64,000 nt of DNA from Apodemus sylvaticus. Its lineage: Eukaryota > Chordata > Mammalia > Rodentia > Muridae. Within the stretch, counting starts at the first letter, position 1, and each line of letters begins with the position of its first letter. The stretch lies in contig NC_067473.1 in assembly GCF_947179515.1 (NCBI RefSeq), positions 71,478,719-71,542,718 of the forward strand, written 5' to 3'. Below, piece by piece: positions 33,545 to 44,893 of this stretch. Below the pieces are notes generated by a model that was given only the letters and a program-made list of their open reading frames with translations, made no database searches and was not told the DNA's origin. Made by a program: the position numbers and the translations under genes.

Positions 33545-34145
33545 TTTATTTTTTCTCTTTTTTTATTTATTAGTATATTCTTTCTTTACATTTCAAATGA
33601 TTTCCCCTTTCCTGGTCAGCTTTCCCTGTTCACCAATCAGGAGCCATGGGTAACTCCATGTGTACTCCCTGGCAGATGGTTTTGTCCCTGGGAGCTCTGG
33701 GAGTACTGAGTGGCTCATATCATTGTTCCTCCTATGGTGCTGCAAACCCCTTCAGCTCCTTGGATCCTTTCTCTAGCTCCCCCACTGGAGCTATTCTGGA
33801 CACTGTGCTCAGTTCAATGGCTGGCTGAGAGTGTCCCCCTCTGTATTTGTCATGTACTAGCAGAGCCTCCCAGGTGACAGCTATATCTGGCCCTAGTTAG
33901 CAAATACTTGTGGGCATTGATAATAGTGTCTGGGTTTTGTAACTGTATATGGGATGGATCACTAGGTGGTGTAGTCTCTGGTTGGTCTTTCCCTCAGACT
34001 CTGCTCCATACTTTGTCTCTGTATCTCTTTTTGTGGGTATTTTGTTCCCCCTCCTAAGAAGGACCAGAGTCTCCATACTTTGTTCTTCTTTCTTCTTGGA
34101 CATCATTTGATATGTGAATTGTGTCTTGGGTATTCCAAGCTTCTG
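33545..34145 (-). mobile_element. L1 3' end, antisense
   Basis: TTCTTTCTTTACATTTCAAA and TGATTTCCCCTTTCCTGG match the reverse complement of the L1 tail; the 5' part (TTCTTCTTGGACATCATTTG, TGTGTCTTGGGTATTCCAAG) matches the reverse complement of the 3' UTR start, as at 38.36-38.41 kb. An internal part (about 33640-34080) differs from the other copies, so it belongs to another subfamily or carries an insert. Confidence 0.8.
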
Positions 34146-34189
34146 GGAATTTCAAGGACCTCTTAAAAATCTGCTGGGGTGGGGCTGTA

Positions 34190-34437
34190 AGAGTGCGGCC
34201 TGCTGACGGAGGGCTCTGTTTCCCTAACTGGGCTGTCTTCTCTGGCCTCAATGGAAGAGGATGCCCTTAACCTTGCAGAGACTTGATGCACCAGGATTGG
34301 GAGATACATGGTGGGGGTGCGGGCTCAGCACCCTCTCAGGAGAGGGGAGGGATCAGAGGACAGAGAGAGGGAGACTGTGTGAGTGGGGACCAGAAGGAGT
34401 GGGAAGCTAACAGGACATAAAATGAATGAAGAAAAAG
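34190..34437 (+). mobile_element. L1 3' end, sense, with A-tail expanded into purine tract
   Basis: GTCTTCTCTGGCCTCAATGG, GAGGATGCCCTTAACCTTGC, AGAGACTTGATGCACCAGGA, CAGCACCCTCTCAGGAGAGG and AGGACATAAAATGAATGAAG are the successive phrases of a rodent L1 3' UTR. The tail then passes without a break into the purine array. Confidence 0.75.
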
Positions 34438-34770
34438 AGAGAAAGAAAAGAAGGAAGGAAAGAAAAGAAGGAAGGGAAAGGAAAGGGAAGGGAAGAGAAG
34501 GGAAGGGAAGGGAAGGGAAAGAGAAGGGAAGGGAGGGGAAGGAGAAGGGAAGGGAAGGAGAAGGGAAGGGAGGGGAAAGAGAAGGGAAGGGAGGGGAAGG
34601 AGAAGGGAAGAGGAGGGAAGGGAAAGGAAGGGAAGGGAAAAGGACAGGGGAAGGAGAAGGGAATGAGAAGGGAAGAGAAGAAAAGAAAAGAAAAGAAAAG
34701 AAAAGAAAAGAGAAAAGAGAAAAGAGAAAAGAGAAAAGAGAAGAAAGAAAAGAAAAAAGAAAACAAAGTG
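34438..34770. repeat. GGGAA/AAAAG purine tract
   Basis: About 330 bp virtually all A and G on the plus strand: AAGG-type units, then GGGAAGGGAAGGGAAGGGAA, then AAAAGAAAAGAAAAGAAAAG and AGAAAAG units. The Lys/Arg/Glu/Gly frames (plus) and Phe/Pro/Ser/Leu frames (minus) of 119-154 codons over it are low-complexity artefacts. Confidence 0.95.
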
Positions 34771-35050
34771 TGCCTACTGGAAGGTGCAAGGTCCTTAAAT
34801 AAAATTTAAGCTTTTATTTAATTATGAGTTGTACTCCATTTTATAATACAAACTGAAAATATTCATGACAGAAATTTAGCATTAAAAGTTAGAAGCCGTA
34901 CACAAATGATTCCTTTTGCTTTATGGAATTAACATGCCACTGTTTTTCTGCTGTGAATAACCCAATTGTTTTAAAGAGGATCATCCTCTAGATACTAGAG
35001 AATAGAAAAATCAGTGAAAGAGAGGAAGCTTAGAGCTGGTGCTGCTTTGC
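34771..35050. other. No recognised feature
   Basis: A+T-rich. Confidence 0.5.
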
Positions 35051-35345
35051 CATGTATTGTGTTTTGAATAAGAATGGCCGATATATTAATATTTGGTCCC
35101 CAGTTGGAACTATTCGGAAAGGAGGAAGAGGTGTTGGAGGAGAGCCAATCTCAGTTAGCTCCTTCTGCTTCTTGCTTGTTGTGTCAACAAATGAGGACCA
35201 TTCCTACACTGTTGCCACGCCCCCACTGAGATGACCATTGACTCTAGCCCTCTGAAACTGTAAGCCCTCAATTTACTGAGACTATTCTACCATGCACTTG
35301 CCCCCAGCGGGTCTAGCTGCTGTTACTTAGCTCATCCTAAGGAGT
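35051..35345 (+). mobile_element. Rodent medium-reiteration repeat fragment
   Basis: GATGACCATTGACTCTAGCC, CTCTGAAACTGTAAGCCCTC and AATTTACTGAGACTATTCTA follow the same 3' layout as the copy at 29.64 kb. The 60-codon frame is not a gene. Confidence 0.55.
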
Positions 35346-36976
35346 TTTCTTAGTTTCATAAGCATCTGATAAAAACTGAATAAAAGAGAGGAAAGAAAAA
35401 AAAGAAAATCTAATTTAATGTAACACCTTGTAAAATTAATTTAAAACTGGGTGACTGCCACAAAAAATCAAGTAAATTGCAATTTATGAGTTGATTAAGT
35501 TTTTATTAATTTCACTTTGTAAATAAATGGGAAACCTGGAGTAAGAAAGAAAACACCCCTGTGTGTAAAAGGCTCAGATGGCAATTGTTAGTATTTTCTC
35601 TAATGTTTGCAGCTGGATAGTTTGTAGATTAAAGTAACCTCTTTCCAATCCTTTTCTTAAAAGTCCCAAAAAGTAGGAATGATAGGTGCTTTTATAAAAT
35701 GCTTAAATGACTAAATTTGGACTCCAAGTCACATCTTCAGGATCTAATTTAAATTTTTCTAGCACTCTTTGAGCTATCTCATAGAGAAGTTAAAAATACT
35801 TATAATAATAACAAATGTTTCAGTAGAGTAACATGTTTGAAAAACGTATCTTTAGAAGTGCCTTAAAATTTCCTGTCTCCTGGGAGTCACCACAAGTTAG
35901 CCTTCTTCAACTGCTTTCCATAGAGTGAAATTTTAAACTGAAAACTAAAATGTTTTATTACCCTTTGCTTCTGAGACATGTGAGGCTTCGTTGACAGAAG
36001 GACCTTATTTTAATGTCTGGTGTGGGAACAGAGGACTGATTTTGGCTGTAGTTATTTTTTCCCTATTTCCTGTGCCACAGACTCACATTTCCATACACCT
36101 TGTATAATTCCTATGAATGATGTTCAAGGGATCTTTTGGCATGCACAATTATTTATCATCAAATATTTGTAAATGAAAGTGGGAGAGGATGAGACAGAAT
36201 ATAGACAGCTAATCTTGGTACTGCTCTGAATGACAGGCACAGAGGAGCACAGACAGTTTTGAAGGCACAAAAATGTCAGCCTGCAAAATTGCATTTCTTG
36301 GTTTGATATTGGTCCTCACTCTTCGGAGATGAAGACAGAAATTATTTGCAAGACAGCCCAATAGAACAGACAGCAGCTTCTTCACTGTATAAAATTAGCT
36401 AACACATACATTCATATGTTGATACACCAATAAAAATGGCCTAAATATTAACATATATATAAAAATATTTAAGAGGATACTAGTGTTTCTGAAATTAATA
36501 CTTATATTTGCACAATGCTGTATTAAGCCCCACCCCCACCCCAAATAGCATTTGCTCTGGACATACAGTTTCCTATCTTCTGGGCCTTAAAAGTTGTTGC
36601 TGATTTCAGTTTGCGTTATTAACATGGAACCCAGAATCAAAAATTAGGATCTATGGAAATGCATTCATTGCTGCTGTCTGCAAGTGAATGATTTGGTTTG
36701 AATTGGCTTTAAACTGTCTTAGCATCTTTCTGAGTTCACTGAGGTGCCCCTTTGATGAGTCACCCTGTCCTTGTCCTGTCCAAAAAGGACACCTTCTCAG
36801 AATAAGATGGGGAGAAGAGCAGAGGAAACAGATCCTGCTAAGAAATAAGGCTTCCCACTATGATTTCCAAGATGTGTTTTCTTGACAAGTATGTTTGTTT
36901 ATGAAGTGAGAAATATTATTATTCAGGAAATGTAAGAGATTTCCATCACTGTGTAAAATAAGCTATTATGTCATTA
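35346..36976. other. No recognised feature
   Basis: Unique-looking A+T-rich DNA; the 65-codon frame at 36688-36885 is unsupported. Confidence 0.45.
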
Positions 36977-37012
36977 TGTCTCATATATATATATATATAT
37001 ATATATGAGACA
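36977..37012. repeat. 36-bp perfect palindrome with AT core
   Basis: TGTCTCATATAT... and its exact reverse complement ...ATATATGAGACA meet around 36994/36995. The TGTCTC/GAGACA arms extend the (AT)n core, so symmetry is not only that of a dinucleotide repeat. Confidence 0.9.
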
Positions 37013-38129
37013 AGGTTTTCCCCACATTGTCGAAGCTAGCCAGACAATAGTTTGCTTCTTCAAAGTAGATCTCTGATGTGTGAAGGGCTCTTCATGTTGT
37101 CCTTGCAGCTGCTGAAGCCCACTTCCCATGCCTGATTAACTTTGATAGTCCTAGGCTGTTCCTAAGAAGTAGAACTAACCATATTTGACCACATCCTCAG
37201 ATTTGTCATTTTTACTGTGGAAATGTAAGCTTGCTTCCCTACCACTTAGATTGCTCATGACTTGGAATCATAGAGACCAGACTTCCTTCTCTCAGAGTCG
37301 GTGACTGTAGTCAGGGTTCAAAGAATGCTGATGAACCTTAAACAGTGCCAAAGACCACACATCCTTGGAGGTAGTGGCATTATTTGTCTGAGTTGTCTGC
37401 AATCTGGTGCTTCCCAGATGACAGCCTTTCTCAGACTCCCAACATGTCTGATTGACTTTAAGGAGAAGAGCCACTAATAAAGTATGTCTTTGTAAGACCA
37501 GAATTGAAACTACAATATAAGAAAATCAGGGGTCTTAAAGCTTAAGAGTTGACAGAGTCCCATATATATCAGATAGAGTCATCTTCATTCATGTTTGGAT
37601 GACTAGATATTATCATCCCAGAGACCAGTAAAATATATCCTAACCCTAGTTAGAAAACCATAGGCACTCATTTCACTATAAGAGAGAATTAGAATTAGAG
37701 ACTTTATTATAAACATTTTGAAAAATGTATTTATAAAAAGAGTTAGATAACTTAGTTCTAGTATTTCTAGATCATATAATTAGTAATAGATTCTTAATTA
37801 TCTGAATATTAAATACATACACAATGCTGAATGTATTAGTAATAACTATAGTATTTGCCAAATACATGAAACACTCATTTACCAGAGAAAAGAACTTGGT
37901 GGTCAAGCACAAAACCCTCAGTGGTCTAATAAAAAAAATAATGTGTGATGTTGCACATTAATAGAGAAGTCTAAATTATGTCATTTTTTTCTGGCAAGTT
38001 GAGAATTATATGACCATATCATTATAGTATGTTTATGAAATTATATTTTAATTGTATTTCATGCATATTTAGGTTTTTCAAGTTATTTGTTTTCAATATA
38101 TTTTATTTGATTAAAAATTATCTTTGCAT
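37013..38129. other. No recognised feature
   Basis: A+T-rich, no supported ORF. Confidence 0.45.
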
Positions 38130-38148
38130 GCATTATTTCTTATTTATT

Positions 38149-38864
38149 TATTTATTTATTTATTTACTTTTATTCAATATATTCTTTATTTACATTCCAA
38201 ATGATTTCCCCTTTCCTGGATTCCCCCCTCCCCGAAAGATCCAGAAGCCCTTTTCCCTCCTCCTATTTCCCAATTCATCCCTTCGCACTTCCCTGTTCTG
38301 GAATTCCTCTACACTGCTGCACTGAGTCTTTCCAGGACCAGGGGCCACTCCTTCGTTCTTCTTGGGCATCATTTGATATGTGAATTGTGTCTTGGGTATT
38401 CCAAGTTCCTAGGCTAATATCCACTTATCAGTGAGTGCAAACCATGATTGATCTTTTATGACGGGGTTACTTCACTTAGCATCATATTCTCCAGTTCCAT
38501 CCATTTGTCTAAGAATTTCACGAATTCATTGTTTTTAATGGCTGAATAGTCCTCCATTGTGTATATATACCACATTTTCTGTATCCATTCCTCTGTTAAG
38601 GGACATCTGGGTTATTTCCAAATTCTGGCTATTATAAATAAGGCTGCTATGAACCTAGTGGAGCATGTATCCTTATTATATGCTGGGGAATCCTCTGGGT
38701 ATATGCCCAGGAGTGGCATAGCAGGGTCCTCTGGAAGTATCATTCCCAGTTTTCTGAGAAACTGCCAGACTGATTTCCAGAGTGGTTGTACCGTCTTGCA
38801 ACCCCACCAGCAGTAGAGGAGTGTTCCTCTTTCTCCACATCCTCACCAGCATCTGTTTTCTCCT
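38149..38864 (-). mobile_element. L1 3' end, antisense, with ORF2 terminus
   Basis: A TTTA-rich tail and CTTTATTTACATTCCAAATG are followed by the reversed 3' UTR and then ORF2 codons. Minus-strand reading of 38820-38440 gives the ORF2 end (Cys/His motif region to SLISG), broken by stops. Candidate target-site duplication: 38130-38148 versus 38865-38883, 16 of 19 identical (GCATTATTTCTTATTTATT against GCATTTTATGTTATTTATT). Confidence 0.85.
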
Positions 38865-38883
38865 GCATTTTATGTTATTTATT

Positions 38884-39180
38884 ATTAGCTTTCAAAGAGA
38901 GATATTTAAAATATGCCTTGTGGGAATCTGGTGGCATTAGACTCTAAGGTTTTTGGTTCTTTCCAAATGAAAAAACAGACATTAAATGCTCTTTGGTGTC
39001 ATGGTAATTTTCAGAACCTGACAAAACAAAGCACCAGATGGAGCACTGGTAAACAACAATATTTATGACCCATGGTTTCTGGGTGCTGCTGCAGTCTGAG
39101 ATCCAGATGTCCAAGAGGCTGATTCCATAAGGCTGATTATATTTGTGGTCCATATACATGCTGAATCTCTAGCCCCCAAT
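38884..39180. other. No recognised feature
   Basis: Unique-looking; 71-codon minus-strand frame unsupported. Confidence 0.4.
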
Positions 39181-39410
39181 ATGTATGTCATCATAGGAGG
39201 TGGATGCCAGAGAACTATCTAGTCCCATTCTACCATGCAAGGACACAGTCAAAACAAAAAGTGACTCTCACTAGATAACAAATCTACAAGGGTCTGATTC
39301 TTGGATTTCCTATCTGCCAAAATTAGAAAAAATTAAGTTTCTGTAGTTTACAAGTTAGCAAGTCCAGGAGATTTTGTTACAGCTTCAGAAAAGAAAAATC
39401 TTTCCTATAA
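39181..39410 (+). mobile_element. MLT1-like LTR fragment
   Basis: GGTCTGATTCTTGGATTTCC, TGCCAAAATTAGAAAAAATT, AAGTTTCTGTAGTTTACAAG and GATTTTGTTACAGC follow, in order, the 3' end of MLT1-type LTRs (CCAGAACTGTGAGAAATAAA-type region). Confidence 0.5.
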
Positions 39411-40252
39411 CCATTGTTTTGTGATAGCCTTTGGCAGTTTGGGGCTGACAGGCACATCATCCTGAGCTTTGCTTTCATATCCACATGACATTCTTTCTGT
39501 GTGTTTAACTGTCTCTACATTTAAGTTTTATGAAGACACTAATCCTATTATAATAGAGCCTGGCCAAGAGAACTTATATGTGCCATTTATATTTGTAGTG
39601 ATCCTATCTCCAAATAAAAAAGTATGGGTATTGAGTATTAGAACTGATATATATATATATATATTCTTAAAGAGATACTTTATATATAAATTATCTATTT
39701 TGCCAAAGTAATGTTTAATTATTAAAACAAAACTATTTAAAGCATAGATAGTGTAATCCGGTTTCTTTACAAACTTAAAGTAATGGCTTAAGGTTGTCGT
39801 TTTTGAGAATACAATAGAAAAATGTGGGCTTTAATTTCATTATAAAGTATATGATTGGATAATTGGAATATGTACACTATATTTTGCATTTACCTATTCC
39901 ATGCATAAAGGGCTATTCATTGGTCTGGGTAATATAGTTAATAATAGCATATAAAATAGACTGCCTTATCCTGTAGCATTATTATGGATGAGAGAAATCA
40001 AATAACCATTTTACTAAATGTAAACCAGTGATTGGACAGTGATCTAAACTAAACCAGGAGTTATTTCTAAAGGCAGATATGATGGGATGATTTAAGGTCG
40101 TAGAACTGTTGTGTAGAAAATAATGAAATTCATGCTGGAGAATGATAGATGGATGAAGATCTGAAGGTTCCATGGGCATTAACTTTGTAAACAGGAGAGC
40201 AAGCATTTTAAGTAAGTGGATCTACAACTGTGGAGGATGAGAGGCTAAGTAA

Positions 40253-40254
<2 letters not shown>
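39411..40254. other. No recognised feature
   Basis: A+T-rich, with a short (AT)n run at about 39643-39664. Confidence 0.45.

Positions 40255-40284
<30 letters not shown>
40255..40284. repeat. (GT)n microsatellite
   Basis: About 15 GT units followed by GCACGTGTGCACACATGTGT. Confidence 0.95.
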
Positions 40285-40285
<1 letters not shown>

Positions 40286-41082
40286 ACGTGTGCACACATG
40301 TGTATATAATCTGTAAGTTTGAGGAAATGCAGAAAAAAGATGAACTAAGGAGATGGTAAGCTGAAAAAAATCTGGAAACTATTTTAAGAGGATGGGAAGC
40401 CAGTGAAATTTTGGGAGTGGATATATAGCATGATCCAATTTGTAATTAAAGATTACACTGCCTCTAGCCTTGAGAACTGATTAAAGCCAGACTTGAGTGA
40501 TTGGTACCCTACTGAGAAGTCCAACAGAGAGATGATAGTGAGATCGTGCCATGGCAGTGATGGTAGATATTAATAGAACTCATCACCTACAATAGCTATT
40601 TGGAAAAAGAAATAGCCAGGACACTGTGAAGCAATGGTTGTAGGGAGTAAGAATAAAGGAAGCCCGAGGGATGAGAATCACTAGATAGGTTACACACATG
40701 AAAAGGGGGTACACAAGGAGATCAGTGTCATGAAGGTAACCCAGAATTTTGTATTTAATAATGTTTTATTAAATTGTATATGTATTTAGGATTGAATACT
40801 TGGCGTTCATAGAAAGTAGAAAATTGTATTCTTCTTATAATGAGATGAGAAATCCAGAAAAGGTAGGTGGAAGAGGGCAGGAAAAATGTGGACACAGACA
40901 TAGCAAAACCTGATTTTGTGTGAGCAAATGGGCTGGGCAAGAACGACTGTAGCAAAATCTCAAGATGCTTGAATTATAGGATTCTAGCTGAAAAAATCCA
41001 ATGTCAGTGAGATGTACTAAGAAGATGTAGAATGGATCAACAAGAGTGGGGAAAAGGAGATTCTTTTTAAAATATGGCATTG
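40285..41082. other. No recognised feature
   Basis: No repeat signatures; the 81- and 66-codon minus-strand frames are unsupported. Confidence 0.45.
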
Positions 41083-41290
41083 GGCCATCACAAATGCCTC
41101 AGTAAATAAAGGCAGTCGACTTCAAGACTGATAACACCAATTCAATTTCCAGGACTCAGATGGGAGAAAGAAAGACTGACTCACTGAAAGTTGTCTTATT
41201 CCCATGTGTGTCCTGTGCCATATGTATATGCTTACATATGCACTAAATAGATAGATGGATAATGAATAGATAGACAGATAGACAGTTTAA
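41083..41290 (+). mobile_element. B2/B3-family SINE with GATA tail
   Basis: TTCAATTTCCAGGACTCAGA, ACTGACTCACTGAAAGTTGT and CCATATGTATATGCTTACAT follow the SINE seen at 9.25 kb; the tail is a GATA/GACA array (41250-41286). Confidence 0.65.
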
Positions 41291-41929
41291 AAATAGAAAA
41301 GCCAAGGCTTTAATGATTATGAACCATATTAATAAATGTGTGATTTGAAGACTAGTGTGCACAGTTAAACTAGCTTCTAATATTACTGGTAGAAAATATC
41401 AACCTGATAAGAAATGACAGCAAGATGAGACATACAGATGAGAAATGGGATACCATAAGTCATCTAAGGGAAGATTTAAATAAGGGCTAATTTAAACAGA
41501 ATTAAGGTCAGACCATAGAAAGTAGCCATACCGGTGCCATCCAAGATGTAGAAAGAAACTCCTACCCCTTCCTAAAGACTAAGGCAGAGGAGACAGCCTG
41601 AGGAGCATAACTGAGCATGGAGTGGGGGGAAGGGATACATCAGAGGGGGTATAATGTTTTGAAATGGATTTCAAAGGACAGGGTTGAAAGATTGAATGAC
41701 CAAGTGGCCAGTTTAAGGATAATAACATAGATACCTATCACTGAGGTGTGGTGGTGGTAAATATGAGTGCTTAAAGTAGGGGTTTGACTTAAGGGATTTC
41801 ATTATCAATAGCAGGATGACCAAGCATCCATGATGAGAATGTAAAGTTCCTCTGATGGAATGGTGATACAATACTCAGATGGCAACAGGTGTGATATGCA
41901 TGTTTCATAGTCCACCAGATGCAGCCAAT
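41291..41929. other. No recognised feature
   Basis: Unique-looking A+T-rich DNA forming the left flank of the L1. Confidence 0.45.
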
Positions 41930-41944
41930 AGAAAATGTTAAGCA
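41930..41944. repeat. Target-site duplication, left copy
   Basis: AGAAAATGTTAAGCA, identical to 43684-43698. Confidence 0.95.
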
Positions 41945-43683
41945 AATTTCTTCAGGTGAAAATTCTTTGTTTAGATCTGTACCCCATTTTAATATGGTTA
42001 TTTGGTTCCCTGGAGTCTAACTTCTTGAGTTCTTTGTATATATTAGATATTAGCCCTCTATGAGATGTAGGGTTGGTGAATATCCTTTCCCAATTTGATG
42101 GTTGATGTTTTGTCCTTTTAACAGTGTCCTTTGCCTTACAGAAACTTTGTAATTTTATGAGGTCCCATTTGTCAATTCTTGATCTTAGAGCATAAGCTAT
42201 TGGTGATCTGTTCAGGAACGTTTCTCATGTGCCCATGTCCTCAAGGGTCTCCCCCAGTTTCTTTTCTATTAGTTTCAGTGTGTCTGGTTTTACATGGAGG
42301 TCCTTGATCCACTTGGAGTGAAGTTTAGTACATGGAGATAAGAATGGCTCAATTCGAATTCTTCTGCACACTGACCTCCAATTGAACCAGCACCATTTGT
42401 TGAAAAGGCTATCTTTTTTCCACTGGATGTTTTCAGCTCCTTTGTCGAAGATCAAGTGACCATAGGTGTGTGGATTCATTTATGGATCTTTAATTCTATT
42501 CCATTGGTCCACTTGTCTGTCACTGTGCCAATACCATGCAGTTTTTTTAACACTATTGCTCTGTAGTATTGCTTGAAGTCAGGGATACCGATTCCCCCAG
42601 AATTTCTTTTGTTGTTGAGAATCGTTTTAGCTATCCTGGGTTTTTTGCTATTCCAGATGAATTTTAGAATTGCTTTTTCTAACTCTGTGAAGAACTGAGT
42701 TGGAATTTTGATGGGGATTGCATTGAATCTGTAGATTGCTTTTGGCAAGATGGCCATTTTAACTATATTAATCCTGCCAATCCACGAGCATGGTCAATTT
42801 TTCCATTTTCTGAGGTCTTCTTCGATTTCCTTCTTCAGAGACCCGAAGTTCTTGTCGTATAGATCTTTCACTTGTTAGTGCTCAACATCATTAGTCATTA
42901 GGGAAATGCAAATCAAAACAACCCTGAGATTTCACCTTACACCAGTCAGAATGTCTAAGGTCAAAAACTCAGGAGACAGCAGGTGTTGGTGAGGATGTGG
43001 AGAAAGAGGAACACTGCTCCACTGCTGGTGGTGCTGTAAGATGGTACAACCACTTTGGAAATCAGTCTTGCAGTTCCTCAGAAAACTGGACATAACACTT
43101 CCCGAGGACCCTGCTATACCTCTCCTGGGCATATACCCAAAGGATTCCCCAGCATGCAATAAAGACACATGCTCCATTATGTTCATAGCAGCCTTATTTA
43201 TAATAGCCAGAAGCTGGAAAGAACCCAGATGCCCCTCAAAGGAGGAATGGATACAGAAAATGTGGTATATTTACACAATGGAATACTACTCAGCAATTAG
43301 AAACAATGAATTCACAAAATTTTTAGGCAAATGGTTTGATCTGGAAAATATCATCCTAAGTGAGGTAACCCAATCACAAAAGAATACACATGGAATGCAA
43401 TCTCTGATTAGTGGATATTAATTAGCCCAGAAGCCCTGAATACCCAAGGCACAAATCGCATAACAAATGACTCCCATGAAGAAGTATGGAGAAGGTCCTA
43501 ATCCTGGAAAGGATTGATCTAGCATTGGAGGGGAATATAAGGACAGAGAAAAAAAGGAGGGAGGTGATTGGAGAATGGATGGAGAGAAGAAGGTTTATGA
43601 GACATATGGGGAGGGGGGATCCAGGAAAGGGGAAATCATTTGGAATGTAAACAAAGAATATAGAAAATAAAAATATTAAAAAA
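41945..43683 (+). mobile_element. Twin-primed L1 with 5' inversion
   Basis: 41945-42875 is L1 ORF2 on the minus strand: it runs from KNFGSL-type codons through MAILPKAIYRFNAIPIKIPT, KFIWNSKKPRIAKTILNNKR and MNPHTYGHLIFD to the codons for FSPEE at 41945. 42877-43683 is the sense continuation, from CSTSL through CWWCC-like Cys motif codons, LLGIYPKDSPACNKDTCS, SLISGY and the 3' UTR to an A-rich tail. Only about 14 codons are missing between the two parts. Perfect 15-bp duplications flank the whole. Frames at 42225-42479, 42476-42757 (minus) and 43041-43421 (plus) are its ORF2 pieces; none is complete. Confidence 0.96.
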
Positions 43684-43698
43684 AGAAAATGTTAAGCA
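43684..43698. repeat. Target-site duplication, right copy
   Basis: AGAAAATGTTAAGCA following the A-rich tail. Confidence 0.95.
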
Positions 43699-44203
43699 TT
43701 TTCTAGCTGAAATGTTAAGTTTTATAATTTCACATATCCTGAGAACAAAGTAGGGAGCTAACACAAAGAAAAATCAAGAATTAGCTAAAGGTGAAGAGAT
43801 TCCATAAAAATAGGCAATGCACAACAGTTGGGCAAATTAATTGATTAAATAGATTAAATTTTAAAGCATTCTTAGCCATTTTGGTGCCATATAATAACAG
43901 AAGAGTTGTGCTTTAACAAAAAGTGATAGTATTTAAACATTTGACTTAGTTATGAGAAATGGAAGTATACAATGATTACTGTTTAAGGGGCTGGGAAAAT
44001 GAGCTTGGGAAATAGCAGACTTTATGTACATATGAAAACAATAGCTAAGCTAGTAATTAACAGTACATTAGTAGAACTTTTTTTTTATTTTTAAAGAAGT
44101 AATTAGCCAACCACATTAGACAATAATGAGAGCTAATAATCACAGTTTTTATGAGAGCAATTATAGTGGACTCATTTTAAAACATTTAATGCATATATAA
44201 TGA
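43699..44203. other. No recognised feature
   Basis: A+T-rich. Confidence 0.5.
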
Positions 44204-44303
44204 ATATGCAAAAGTATTAATTGCTTAAGCAAAAGGTGTAAATTTGGGTATTTCTATGTACAAAACCACCAACTAAGTTAGGGCTAAAACCAGGTTTGCT
44301 TCT
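44204..44303 (+). repeat. 100-bp direct duplication, copy 1
   Basis: Begins ATATGCAAAAGTATTAATTG and includes ACAAAACCACCAACTAAGTT. It matches 44793-44893 at about 90% with one single-base indel. Confidence 0.9.
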
Positions 44304-44650
44304 CATCTCATCAATAGAAGTACATTCCTATTTTTATGTTGAAAGAGGACTGAGTTTGTAATCAGAACTTGTTTGTATGCTCTGTCTGCTTCATTATTCT
44401 GAACAGGTTGAGTTTGATTTTTTATAACACTTTACCACCAGAAATGTGAAATAATATTTTCTCTCCAATTATATGTGCGGAATCTTGGATAAACGGATTC
44501 ATTTTCTGTGTAGTTAAGGAACCCATCACCAAATTTAGAGTTTCAAACTTCTACTTGCACACACATTCCTCTGAAATGTGCAAGTTGATGAATTTGCATT
44601 GAGATATATTTTTGTATATCTCTGAAGATAGAAGTCTGGGGTTATATTTT
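44304..44650. other. Segment between the duplicate copies
   Basis: No repeat family recognised; the overlapping frames 44535-44774 (minus) and 44612-44870 (plus) are low-complexity products of the GT tract. Confidence 0.4.
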
Positions 44651-44736
44651 GTCTGTGTTTGTATGTGTATGTGTGTGTGTATGTGTGTGCATGTGCGTGC
44701 ATGTGCGTGTGCAAGTGTGTGTATGTGGTATTCAGA
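44651..44736. repeat. Degenerate (GT)n tract
   Basis: GTGTGTATGTGTGTGCATGT and similar; interrupted GT/GC/AT alternation. Confidence 0.9.
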
Positions 44737-44792
44737 TCTGTATGGATATTCACATGAATGGGTATTATATACATGTGTTCAGGTCTATAAGT

Positions 44793-44893
44793 ATATGCAA
44801 AAGTATTAATTGTTTAAGAAAAATGTATAAATTTGGGTATTTTTGTCTACAAAACCACCAACTAAGTTAGGGCTAAAAGCCACGTTTGTTTCT
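44793..44893 (+). repeat. 100-bp direct duplication, copy 2
   Basis: Begins ATATGCAAAAGTATTAATTG; partner of 44204-44303 with 589-bp offset. Confidence 0.9.

Noticed and set aside
34325..34809. Frames of 119-154 codons with Lys/Arg/Glu or Phe/Ser/Pro runs
   Set aside because: Low-complexity translation of a purine tract.
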